Shown here: piece by piece, positions 1 to 5,185 of the stretch | Position numbering within the stretch: the stretch's first letter is position 1 | Layout: each line of letters opens with the position of its first letter | Origin: an uncultured Collinsella sp. | Lineage (GTDB): Bacteria; Actinomycetota; Coriobacteriia; Coriobacteriales; Coriobacteriaceae | Assembly: GCA_934643435.1 (NCBI GenBank) | Contig: CAKUCJ010000035.1 | Location: 1-9,162 of the forward strand | Length of the DNA stretch: 9,162 nt | Direction of reading: 5' to 3' | Translations under genes and position numbers: made by a program | Notes under the pieces: model-generated | Database searches by the model: none | Told to the model about the DNA's origin: nothing | Seen by the model: the letters and a program-made list of their open reading frames with translations, nothing else

Positions 1-1
1 G

Positions 2-103
2 GTCGACATGGTGACGGTTGCCGCGGATGCCGGCGATGCTTCGTGCCGCCTGCGTGCCGTGCGTCTGGTTCCGCAAATAACGAACTCAAAGGAGGGGTCG
101 TGA
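2..103 (+). CDS. 3' end of an unidentified upstream gene (probably Tad locus)
   Basis: Reading frame 2 is open from the window edge to a TGA at 101-103 and encodes 33 residues ending in ITNSKEGS. Third codon positions are strongly G/C-biased, as in the genes downstream, which favours this frame over the other two; frame 3 closes at once with a TGA at 12-14. The stop lies one base before the ATG of the next gene, and the next gene's ribosome binding site lies inside this tail, so the two are probably cotranscribed. From its position before pilin genes it may be a Tad assembly gene such as tadB or tadC. The visible residues carry no recognisable motif, so no function is assigned. Confidence 0.45.
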   Translation, partial: VDMVTVAADAGDASCRLRAVRLVPQITNSKEGS

Positions 104-104
104 A

Positions 105-323
105 ATGCATGTTGTTCTGCGTGAGGAATCTGCCCAGTCGACGGTCGAATACGCCGTCGTCACGGTGGCGCTGCTTTCTATCGTGCTGGCGATTGCGGGT
201 CTTTGGCGCGCCGGCACTGATGGGCGCCTGGCGGCACTGGTCGAGCGGACGGCGTCTCATGGCGTTGCCTCGGCGTCGGTTATCGACGCAGCCGCGGGCG
301 CCAAGGACATCGCGCTGTATTGA
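105..323 (+). CDS. Small Flp/TadE-type pilin-like protein (72 aa)
   Basis: This is a probable type IVb (Tad) pilin or pseudopilin, exported through the inner membrane and assembled or anchored there. The protein starts MHVVLREESAQSTVEYAVV. A short charged leader is followed by AQSTVEY and one hydrophobic helix at about residues 15-34, the architecture of class III prepilins. The conserved Glu and Tyr sit at +5 and +6 if the leader peptidase cuts after Ala10, where classical Flp pilins have Gly. The rest is a short Ala-rich tail of about 38 residues. The start is supported by a GGAGG at 91-95, nine bases upstream. It is the first of at least three genes here sharing the AQ(S/A)TVE signature. 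It could be the major pilin or a minor TadE-like subunit; length and the EY pair favour a pilin. Confidence 0.75.
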   Translation: MHVVLREESAQSTVEYAVVTVALLSIVLAIAGLWRAGTDGRLAALVERTASHGVASASVIDAAAGAKDIALY

Positions 324-795
324 TATCGCGCGCGAGGACCGGGCGCAGTCCACGGTCGAGGCCGCTTTTTTGCTTCCGACGTTTCTGACGCTCATCTTGC
401 TCGCATTGCAGCCGGTGTGCCTGCTCTACACGCGCGCCGTTATGGAGTCTGCCGCCGCCGAGACCGCGCGGCTCATGACCACGACGACGGCGGAAGACGA
501 CGACCTTAAGGAGTTTGCCCGCCGCCGACTTGCCGCGGTGCCCAACGTCTCGATTTTTCATGCAGGCGGGCCGCTGTCGTGGGATATCAAGCTTGGTCGG
601 GCGGGTGCGGGTGGCGTTTCGTCCGTGTCCGTTGCCGGTGAGGTTAAACCGCTGCCCGTGATCGGTGCATTTGCGCAGACCATGGGTGGTGCAGGTGAGG
701 GCAGCTATGTCGAGCTCAAGGTCGACGTCTCATATCGATCGCGTCCCGAGTGGCTGGAGGGAGATTATGATTCATGGATTGCTGCGTGGGATTAA
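259..795 (+). CDS. TadE-like pseudopilin, start uncertain
   Basis: This is a TadE-family minor pseudopilin candidate of the Tad pilus. The core starts DIAREDRAQSTVEAAFLL, a leader with AQSTVE followed by one transmembrane helix, then a roughly 120-residue extracytoplasmic domain (Glu/Ala-rich helix, then beta-rich) ending in WIAAWD. The start is a problem. ATG259 gives 178 residues but makes the first 20 an Arg-rich string encoded inside the previous gene. TTG265 is the only other usual start codon nearby. The pilin-like leader itself begins at 319, where the codon is ATT, overlapping the previous gene's TGA (321-323) with AAGGA at 303-307 upstream; starting there would give 158 residues. ATG259 is listed as the conservative choice. 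The stop at 793-795 lies inside the next gene, indicating tight coupling. Confidence 0.7.
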   Translation: MALPRRRLSTQPRAPRTSRCIDIAREDRAQSTVEAAFLLPTFLTLILLALQPVCLLYTRAVMESAAAETARLMTTTTAEDDDLKEFARRRLAAVPNVSIFHAGGPLSWDIKLGRAGAGGVSSVSVAGEVKPLPVIGAFAQTMGGAGEGSYVELKVDVSYRSRPEWLEGDYDSWIAAWD

Positions 796-2932
796 GCGCT
801 GCCTGCTGCGGGTGACGCAAGGGTTTGCGGCTCGCCGTCGACCGGGCGACAGCTGCAAGCGGGGTGGCTTTATGGGCCGCGCCGGTATCGACTTGTTTAT
901 CGAAGACGGCGCCTACACCACGCTCTCCTCTGCGGTGGTCATCTTGGTGGTGCTCACGCTGCTGTTTTCGTCGACTGCGGCGATATGGAGCATGTCGCGC
1001 GCGGGGGACACGCAGGTGGCTGCCGATAGCGGCGCGCTGGCGGGCGCCAACGTGGTGTCGTCCTATCACACAGCCGCCACAGTGGTGGATGCGAGCATCT
1101 TGAGCTTGGGACTAGCGGGGTTTGCCACGATTGGCACCGGCTTGGTCGCCATTCTCATTCCAGGCGCCGAACTTGCCGCGGGCGATATGGTCGACACGGG
1201 AATCGAGATCATTAAAACGCGCAACAAGTTTGCTAAGAGCGCTTCCGAGGGCCTGCAGAAGCTCGAGACGGCTTTGCCATATTTGGTTGCCGCGCGTGCC
1301 ACGCAGGCGGTGTCAGCGCAGAATACCGATAGTGTGACCTATACCGGCACGGCACTTGCCGTGCCTCGGACATCCGAGTCGGACTTTGCTGCACTCAAGG
1401 GATCCGAGATCTCGACCGATGCGATTAAAGACACGTCGGAAGATCTGGAGCGCGCAGCCGAGGAGTTGCAGAAGGCTTCGGAGGAGACGGCGAAGGCCAA
1501 AGAGCGCGCTTGGCTTGCGGACTGCGGTGGGTCGGACGAGAGTGCGATTGGCAAGTACTCATGTATGTGGGAGCGCGCGGGTAGTTTGGCAAAGCTTTCG
1601 GATATTGAAAATCCGCACTATGCCTCGAGTGTCACATGGGAGCCCCAGATTGCCCTCAACCGCGCGAAGACCTATTACCGTCAGCGCCTGGCGAACGAAA
1701 AGCCTGAGGGCTTGAGCGCTCAGATGAAAGCGAAGTCCGCCGCGCGAAGGGCGTTCTACGCTTATGCGATTGAAGAGGTCGATAGGGCATATATAACAGA
1801 TGACGGCGAACAGTTCTCTGCCTATGTACCGCTGCTTCCGCGCGTCCCAAACGAGGTGCGGGTAACCGAGCTTTACACAGATGTTGCGTGGCCTACAAGC
1901 ACCAACGATGGCAAGACGTGCCTGCACTATGGGACCGACTGCCCTGTCTACAAGAAAGGGACACCGGGCGGGTTGGCGTCGGTTGCTGATTACGATGGCC
2001 ATGACACGTGTAGCGCATGCGACTTCAGCGTGGTCACACTGGGGTGTGCCCTTATGCCGCCATCGTTTATCGAAAACGGCTTCGAATATCACTTCGACGA
2101 GTTCAAAGACGCCTTGGATGAATACGTTGAATGCCGAAAAAAGGAGCTCGAGCTCGAGCGGCAGACCGAGGATGAGGCCGATCGTGCGGGCAATGCGTTT
2201 GACCAGGCCATTAAAGCGCTTTCGGGTGAGCGTCCGCGTATCGCGCCGCCTGGCCGAAACGGCGTGGTTGCCCTTGCGGTTTCGGGTGATATCTCCAGCC
2301 CTGACGAACTCAACTCCTCGTTTAACACGGCAGTCAAACTCGGCAGCCGCGGTGCGATTTCGGCGGCAGTGCTGGCGCCCGATGACGCCACGGCACAGAA
2401 CAACGTCCTCTCGCGGTTTTTCTCGACGCTGGAAGAGCGCTCGGGCGGCGTTGCCGGCGTACTCGATGGCGTCATGGATGTTTGGGGACGGCTGCTCGTG
2501 GGATACGGTGATATCCAAGGCTCCGCCGATGAACTTATGGACGAGATGATCAAAGGCCTGGGAGGGGGCAGTGGCGCGTTGGGTTCTATTGCGTCGTGGC
2601 TCGGCGATACCGTTTCGGCTTCCGTGGCGGCTCTCGGGCTTGAGCCGTGCGACCTGCGTCTACGAAAGCCCGTGCTGACCGATTCCGCCAACGTCATTAA
2701 AAGTCCGGGGTCTGACATCACGGGTCTTTCCAAAGCGCAGGACAAGCTGCGAAGTATCCCGCTGGGCGTGACCGACCCCAAGGCGCTTTGCGAAGCCTTG
2801 GAGTATCAAGTCGAGCGCACGATTAGCGGCGCGGTGTTCACGCTTGCGGAGATTCCACTGCCCGGTGGCGGCTCCATCCCGCTTACCGTCGATGTCGCCA
2901 CGCTGGTGGGCGCCTTGGGCGGTGGGTCGTAA
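767..2932 (+). CDS. Large TadG-like membrane-anchored pilus-locus protein (721 aa)
   Basis: This is a probable Tad-locus protein with a single N-terminal membrane anchor and a very large extracytoplasmic part. The N-terminus is basic to about residue 39, followed by FIEDGAYTTLSS and a hydrophobic helix at about 52-74. Then comes TQVAADSGALAGANVV (about 82-97), the motif typical of TadG-like N-terminal domains. A second hydrophobic stretch lies at about 109-133 and a coiled-coil-like Glu/Lys/Ala segment at about 218-248. The middle is Cys-rich: Cys253, 266, 385, 392, a CSAC at 415-418, Cys427 and 456, with Cys628 and 675 later, suggesting disulfides outside the cytoplasm. The C-terminus is Gly-rich. 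ATG767 is chosen because GGAGGGAG lies just upstream; it overlaps the previous gene by 29 nt. An in-frame ATG at 872 is the alternative. TadG proteins usually carry a VWA domain; I see no clear MIDAS motif, so its mechanism is unknown. Confidence 0.65.
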   Translation: MIHGLLRGIKRCLLRVTQGFAARRRPGDSCKRGGFMGRAGIDLFIEDGAYTTLSSAVVILVVLTLLFSSTAAIWSMSRAGDTQVAADSGALAGANVVSSYHTAATVVDASILSLGLAGFATIGTGLVAILIPGAELAAGDMVDTGIEIIKTRNKFAKSASEGLQKLETALPYLVAARATQAVSAQNTDSVTYTGTALAVPRTSESDFAALKGSEISTDAIKDTSEDLERAAEELQKASEETAKAKERAWLADCGGSDESAIGKYSCMWERAGSLAKLSDIENPHYASSVTWEPQIALNRAKTYYRQRLANEKPEGLSAQMKAKSAARRAFYAYAIEEVDRAYITDDGEQFSAYVPLLPRVPNEVRVTELYTDVAWPTSTNDGKTCLHYGTDCPVYKKGTPGGLASVADYDGHDTCSACDFSVVTLGCALMPPSFIENGFEYHFDEFKDALDEYVECRKKELELERQTEDEADRAGNAFDQAIKALSGERPRIAPPGRNGVVALAVSGDISSPDELNSSFNTAVKLGSRGAISAAVLAPDDATAQNNVLSRFFSTLEERSGGVAGVLDGVMDVWGRLLVGYGDIQGSADELMDEMIKGLGGGSGALGSIASWLGDTVSASVAALGLEPCDLRLRKPVLTDSANVIKSPGSDITGLSKAQDKLRSIPLGVTDPKALCEALEYQVERTISGAVFTLAEIPLPGGGSIPLTVDVATLVGALGGGS

Positions 2933-3408
2933 TGAGCGCTCGTGCAATCATGCGCGAGGAACGTGCTCAGGCAACGGTCGAGATGGCCGTGGTCACGCCC
3001 GTCTTGCTGGTACTGGCGCTCATCGTGTACAACGTCATGGTCTTTGCCGGCGCGGTTGCGCGTTTCGACCGCGTGGTGCCCGACATCGTGCTGGCGCTTG
3101 CCGTAGCCCCGCAGGGGGAGGGCGACGGCAGCTCAATCGATGCTTCCGCGACCGTTCAAGCTCAGATTCAACATGCCATGGAGGACTATGACCTGCAGGT
3201 TGAGGTCTCGAGTGAACAAGGTACGGTGACATCGGATGGCAGTTTGCTTTCGCTATCCGGCACGTTTAGGACCTACACCTGCACCATGCGCTATGAGCCG
3301 TGGCCGAGCTCGCTGAGCATCGCGGGCGTTTCGCTGGGAGCGCCGGTTGTGCTCACGCACGAGCGTGCGGTGACGGTCGATCCCTGGCGTCCGGGGGTGG
3401 TCATGTGA
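2932..3408 (+). CDS. TadE-like pseudopilin (158 aa)
   Basis: This is the second TadE-family pseudopilin candidate of the locus. It starts MSARAIMREERAQATVEMAV, a basic leader followed by AQATVE and a hydrophobic helix at about residues 17-38 (VVTPVLLVLALIVYN region). The remaining 120 residues form a predicted extracytoplasmic beta-rich domain ending VDPWRPGVVM. The ATG shares one base with the TAA of the previous gene (TAATG), and the 3' end overlaps the next gene by 4 nt, so translation is almost certainly coupled in both directions. A Met at residue 7 offers a slightly later start, but the TAATG junction favours 2932. Family assignment rests on the leader, helix, length and neighbours. Confidence 0.78.
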   Translation: MSARAIMREERAQATVEMAVVTPVLLVLALIVYNVMVFAGAVARFDRVVPDIVLALAVAPQGEGDGSSIDASATVQAQIQHAMEDYDLQVEVSSEQGTVTSDGSLLSLSGTFRTYTCTMRYEPWPSSLSIAGVSLGAPVVLTHERAVTVDPWRPGVVM

Positions 3409-3764
3409 GTGCGGTCTCATCCTACATCGCCTACGCGCGGGCACTCAGCAGACTGGGTTGGACGCCTGCCGAGTTTATGGTGGCGGAGTCGTTTGCCGCA
3501 CGCCTGCGCGGCATGCTGGGGCGGCAGCCAGTTGCCGGCAACGGCCTGCCGCTCGTCATAGCGTTCCCGCGCTGTTCCTCGGTTCACACCTGCTTTATGG
3601 CCTTTCCCATCGACATCGCCTTCATCGATCGCAGCGGCAACGTCCTCGCGCGCTACGAAAACGTTCGCCCTTGGCGCATGTGCTCCCATCCATGCGCCTG
3701 GGCCGTGCTAGAACGCCCCTCAATACTCGCGTCGCCCCCTGCCTTTCAACAGGTGCCGGCTTAA
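3405..3764 (+). CDS. DUF192 family protein (119 aa)
   Basis: This is a DUF192 protein, a small beta-rich family of unknown biochemical role often found beside type IV or Tad pilus genes. The family core is visible: AESFAARLRGMLGR (27-40), LPLVIAFPRCSSVHTCFMAF (49-68, in place of the usual FWMKNT-like strand), PIDIAFIDRSGNVLA (68-82) and CAWAVLERP (97-105). The GTG start at 3405 overlaps the previous gene's TGA, placing it in the pilus operon as its last gene. The C-terminus is odd. Family members usually continue after the VLE(L/R)P strand with a Gly-rich segment and a GD motif, whereas this one ends in SILASPPAFQQVPA. No better continuation appears in another frame, so it is probably a divergent tail rather than a frameshift. 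No signal peptide is evident. Confidence 0.75.
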   Translation: MSAVSSYIAYARALSRLGWTPAEFMVAESFAARLRGMLGRQPVAGNGLPLVIAFPRCSSVHTCFMAFPIDIAFIDRSGNVLARYENVRPWRMCSHPCAWAVLERPSILASPPAFQQVPA

Positions 3765-3781
3765 GAAATAGCGACAGCTGA

Positions 3782-3818
3782 TTTTCGTCATACGAAATTG
3801 GGTAAGATGGAGGAGGAG
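3782..3818 (+). promoter_or_regulatory. Candidate promoter/operator and strong RBS of the toxin-antitoxin pair
   Basis: A perfect 6-bp inverted repeat, TTTCGT-cat-ACGAAA, lies at 3783-3797. It is followed by a possible -10 hexamer TAAGAT at 3803-3808 and a very purine-rich ribosome binding site, GGAGGAGGAG, at 3809-3818. No good -35 is visible. Ribbon-helix-helix antitoxins typically bind such palindromes over their own promoter, so autoregulation is inferred. The RBS sits so close to the presumed -10 that the real transcription start may lie further upstream. Confidence 0.4.
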
Positions 3819-3822
3819 ATGC

Positions 3823-4089
3823 ATGGACGTGGAGATTCATCCCAACGCCAAAAAGCACCTGACGGAAACGCAGGTGCTTGGTGCCTGGCTCGCGGTTACT
3901 GAGTGTGTTCGCCGCGAGTCGGAGGACGAGCCGCCGAGATGGCTTGCGATTGGATGGCTTCCGGACGGTCGGAGTGTGGAGCTCGTTGCGGTCGAACTAA
4001 TTCGTGGATGGCTCATCATTCATGCATTGTCTCCGGTTCAGAAGAAATTCTGGCAAGAGATTGAGCGAGCTCGGCAAAGGGGTCGATGA
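3823..4089 (+). CDS. Putative toxin of a type II toxin-antitoxin pair (BrnT/RelE-like, 88 aa)
   Basis: This is a small cytoplasmic protein, probably the toxin of the pair with the following gene. Visible features are an N-terminal HPNAKKHLTETQV (6-18), a predicted helix, then EPPRWLAIGWLPDGRSVELV (36-55) and GWLIIHALSPV (62-72), a run of short beta strands, and a basic C-terminal helix. This order (helix, then a sheet with a W/I/V-rich hairpin ending in IHA) resembles BrnT-like and related RelE-fold ribonuclease toxins, but I cannot name catalytic residues with confidence. Toxin-first order also matches brnTA. ATG3823 is fixed by the GGAGGAGGAG just upstream. The stop overlaps the antitoxin start by 4 nt (ATGA). 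Codon use appears less G/C-biased than in the flanking operons, consistent with acquisition. Confidence 0.6.
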   Translation: MDVEIHPNAKKHLTETQVLGAWLAVTECVRRESEDEPPRWLAIGWLPDGRSVELVAVELIRGWLIIHALSPVQKKFWQEIERARQRGR

Positions 4090-4373
4090 TGGGCAAGACA
4101 TATACGGCCGCTAATGGTCAGGTTGTAACGGATGAAATGATTGACACGTGGTGCGAGTCGTACGAGCGTGGCGAGTTTCCGGATGGCGAACACACTGTTG
4201 GGGGGATCGTGCACGGGCGGCCCCCGCTCTCAAGTGAGGGGACGGCAACGCTATCAGTCAAGATTCCCCTAGGAATGAAGGAGGCGATTCGTCGACGGGC
4301 GGCGGCTGAGGGAATGACACCAAGTGAGTTTGCTCGTGCGGCCCTGAGCGAAAAACTTCTTGCTGCCGGTTGA
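4086..4373 (+). CDS. Ribbon-helix-helix (CopG-like) antitoxin (95 aa)
   Basis: This is the likely antitoxin and autorepressor of the pair. The C-terminal part is a ribbon-helix-helix DNA-binding domain: a strand TATLSVKIP (53-61), helix A around 63-74 (MKEAIRRRAAAEG) and helix B around 79-92 (SEFARAALSEKLL). The N-terminal part (YTAANGQVVTDEMIDTWCES, then a linker containing GRPPL at 44-48) is typical of actinobacterial antitoxins that use this segment to wrap and neutralise the toxin. ATG4086 overlaps the toxin TGA by 4 nt; ATG4089, in the same frame, is equally possible and has AAAGGGG at a better distance. The coupled order implies translation of the two proteins in a set ratio. Confidence 0.72.
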   Translation: MMGKTYTAANGQVVTDEMIDTWCESYERGEFPDGEHTVGGIVHGRPPLSSEGTATLSVKIPLGMKEAIRRRAAAEGMTPSEFARAALSEKLLAAG

Positions 4374-4447
4374 TGCTTCTGACGTGCCGTTCTATAGGAT
4401 CGAGGTCGTGGCCGATGTCGCGTTCAAAACTTTTTTCAAATTCTCGG

Positions 4448-4475
4448 TTGACCGGAGCGCGTCCTTGGTTATACT
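4448..4475 (+). promoter_or_regulatory. Sigma70-type promoter of tRNA-Phe
   Basis: A -35 hexamer TTGACC (4448-4453) and a -10 hexamer TATACT (4470-4475) are separated by 16 bp, about 30 bp before the mature 5' end of the tRNA. It is preceded by an AT-rich run (4426-4442, CAAAACTTTTTTCAAA) that could act as an UP-like element. The 74-bp stretch between the antitoxin stop and this promoter holds nothing else recognisable. Confidence 0.7.
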
Positions 4476-4481
4476 AATCAA

Positions 4482-4496
4482 GCCTTGAAACAAGGC
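4482..4496 (+). other. Short hairpin in the tRNA-Phe leader
   Basis: GCCTTG-aaa-CAAGGC is a perfect 6-bp inverted repeat at about the expected transcription start and 11 bases before the mature tRNA 5' end. It could be a processing aid in the precursor or chance; there is no T-tract, so it is not a terminator. Confidence 0.4.
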
Positions 4497-4507
4497 ACAC
4501 CTCAAAT

Positions 4508-4562
<55 letters not shown>

Positions 4563-4580
<18 letters not shown>

Positions 4581-4629
4581 CCTTGAATTGACTAGGACCT
4601 CTGCAAAGGGGTCCTATTCTTTTATGTGG
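4563..4629 (+). repeat. Direct repeat copy 1 (tRNA-Phe 3' end plus terminator)
   Basis: These 67 bases, from inside the T loop through the acceptor strand, terminator hairpin and following ATGTGG, recur at 4749-4815 with a single mismatch (A4616 versus T4802). The offset is exactly 186 bp. Confidence 0.93.
4594..4623 (+). terminator. Rho-independent terminator of tRNA-Phe
   Basis: AGGACCTCT-GCAA-AGGGGTCCT forms a 9-bp stem with one G-U wobble and a GNRA-type GCAA tetraloop (4594-4615). It is followed by ATTCTTTT at 4616-4623. It lies 13 bases past the tRNA discriminator base, the expected place for a tRNA terminator. Confidence 0.85.
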
Positions 4630-4767
4630 CTCCCACGTGGAATCGAACCCCGTGAGGGCGCGGAGCTGAGTAAACGCGATAGCGTTTGCCAGCGCAGCTC
4701 GCAAGGCGCGAAAGCGCCGCAGCGGTCCGCACGCGCGCAGCGCGGGCGCGATTCCCTTCCCCGCCAC
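4626..4767 (+). repeat. GC-rich structured palindromic element built on tRNA 3' sequence
   Basis: The two repeat copies enclose a 119-bp unique insert (4630-4748), and together they form a long imperfect inverted repeat. GTGGC (4626-4630) pairs with GCCAC (4763-4767), GGAATCG (4639-4645) with CGATTCC (4749-4755), and CCCG (4649-4652) with CGGG (4743-4746). Inside, GAGCTG (4663-4668) pairs with CAGCTC (4695-4700) around the hairpin AAACGC-GATA-GCGTTT (4672-4687). Next comes GGCGC-GAAA-GCGCC (4705-4718), a GNRA-capped hairpin. On the minus strand the 5' segment reads GGGGTTCGATTCCACG, resembling a tRNA T arm. It has no plausible protein. It could be a REP/MITE-like mobile palindrome, a remnant at a tRNA attachment site, or a structured RNA. 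Confidence 0.6.
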
Positions 4768-4815
4768 CTTGAATTGACTAGGACCTCTGCAAAGGGGTCC
4801 TTTTCTTTTATGTGG
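4749..4815 (+). repeat. Direct repeat copy 2 (truncated tRNA-Phe 3' end plus terminator)
   Basis: This copy starts at CGATTCC of the T loop and includes the acceptor 3' strand, but the upstream bases (4694-4748) do not form a D arm or anticodon arm. It is therefore a 3' tRNA fragment and not a second tRNA gene. Near-identity to copy 1 indicates a recent duplication or selection on both copies. Confidence 0.9.
4780..4809 (+). terminator. Second copy of the tRNA-Phe terminator
   Basis: The same hairpin with GCAA tetraloop (4780-4801) is followed by a better T-tract, TTTCTTTT (4802-4809), because the repeat's only mismatch changes A to T here. It would stop any transcript that reads through the first terminator and the structured insert. 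Confidence 0.8.
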
Positions 4816-4821
4816 GCCTCG

Positions 4822-5007
4822 CGGAAACTGCATCCCGGAATTTTGGTCCAGAGTGGGTCGCGCTTTCCGCTTTGAGGCTGTTTGGGAAAGTCCGACCCGG
4901 AATAACGCGAAATTGCGGGATGCACTTTCCGGTTGGGCCTGCTAACGGAAAGCGCATCCCATTCTTGAGCGGAAAAACGGGATACACTTTCCGGCGCCAA
5001 CCTTCGG
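4822..5007. repeat. Three 62-bp tandem units, each an inverted pair of a 15-bp motif
   Basis: A motif close to CGGAAAGTGCATCCC occurs six times in strictly alternating orientation. Forward copies lie at 4822-4836, 4884-4898 and 4946-4960; reverse copies lie at 4855-4869, 4917-4931 and 4979-4993. Start-to-start distances are 33, 29, 33, 29 and 33 bp, a period of exactly 62 bp. The 15-mers are conserved while the 14- and 18-bp spacers have diverged. The best matched neighbours are 4917-4931 and 4946-4960 (14 of 15 complementary). Each motif has weak dyad symmetry (GGnAnGnnCnTnCC). Sites about three helical turns apart suggest an operator-like array; transcribed, they would form nested hairpins. 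It is not CRISPR-like. No gene is credible here on either strand. Confidence 0.8.
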
Positions 5008-5011
5008 CGCC
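4993..5011. other. GGCGCC hairpin at the end of the 62-bp array
   Basis: GGCGCC (4993-4998) and GGCGCC (5006-5011) flank a 7-base loop. No T-tract follows on either strand, so it is not a classical terminator. The rest of 5012-5114 shows nothing recognisable. Confidence 0.4.
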
Positions 5012-5114
5012 CGTGCGCATCTCGGCTTGCCAGCTCGAGCCCGTCTGCCCCAGACATTCCTCCCTCTTTCGCGCCACTTTGTAGACCGTTCGATCGCCTG
5101 TCCGCACGCGCGGG

Positions 5115-5120
5115 TATACT
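5115..5120 (+). promoter_or_regulatory. Candidate -10 element upstream of the GH5-like gene
   Basis: TATACT at 5115-5120 matches the -10 of the tRNA promoter, 66 bp before the ATG of the next gene. No convincing -35 is present (TTCGAT at 5089-5094 has a 20-bp spacer), so this could be a promoter that depends on an activator. This is an inference only. Confidence 0.35.
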
Positions 5121-5150
5121 CAAAACGATACTTTTCCTATGCAATACGAT

Positions 5151-5165
5151 GCAGGTTCGACCTGC
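5151..5165. promoter_or_regulatory. Palindrome just upstream of the GH5-like gene
   Basis: GCAGGT-tcg-ACCTGC is a perfect 6-bp inverted repeat ending 20 bp before the ATG and 9 bp before the GAAGGGGG ribosome binding site. It would lie at about +25 to +40 of a transcript from the candidate -10 at 5115. Operator and leader hairpin are both possible. Confidence 0.4.
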
Positions 5166-5185
5166 GCGATCCGAAGGGGGCCGTG

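Noticed and set aside
43..258. Start of the TadE-like gene at ATG43
   Set aside because: It would overlap the entire 72-aa pilin gene, and the added residues are an Arg/Ser/Trp-rich out-of-frame shadow.
665..766. Longer start for the TadG-like protein at ATG665
   Set aside because: It would overlap the preceding gene by 131 nt and add residues that look like an out-of-frame reading. ATG767 has a GGAGGGAG site just upstream.
1559..2518. A 319-codon minus-strand frame inside the TadG-like gene
   Set aside because: It is the antisense shadow of a coding frame that has the upstream RBS, membrane helix and operon overlap; no RBS or motif supports the minus strand.
4482..4496. Terminator just before tRNA-Phe
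   Set aside because: The 6-bp hairpin has no T-tract and lies downstream of the tRNA promoter, where termination would silence the gene.
4694..4766. A second tRNA-Phe ending at the repeated acceptor strand
   Set aside because: Only the T-loop 3' part and acceptor 3' strand are present. Upstream bases form other hairpins and give no D arm, anticodon arm or acceptor 5' strand.
4822..5007. CRISPR array
   Set aside because: The repeats are 15 bp, alternate in orientation, and are separated by only 14-18 bp. A CRISPR has same-direction repeats with longer unique spacers.
4588..5144. Open frames on both strands across the tRNA repeats and the 62-bp array
   Set aside because: They translate tRNA, terminator hairpins and repeats, and their only recurring peptides come from the repeated DNA. 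No RBS or family resemblance is seen.
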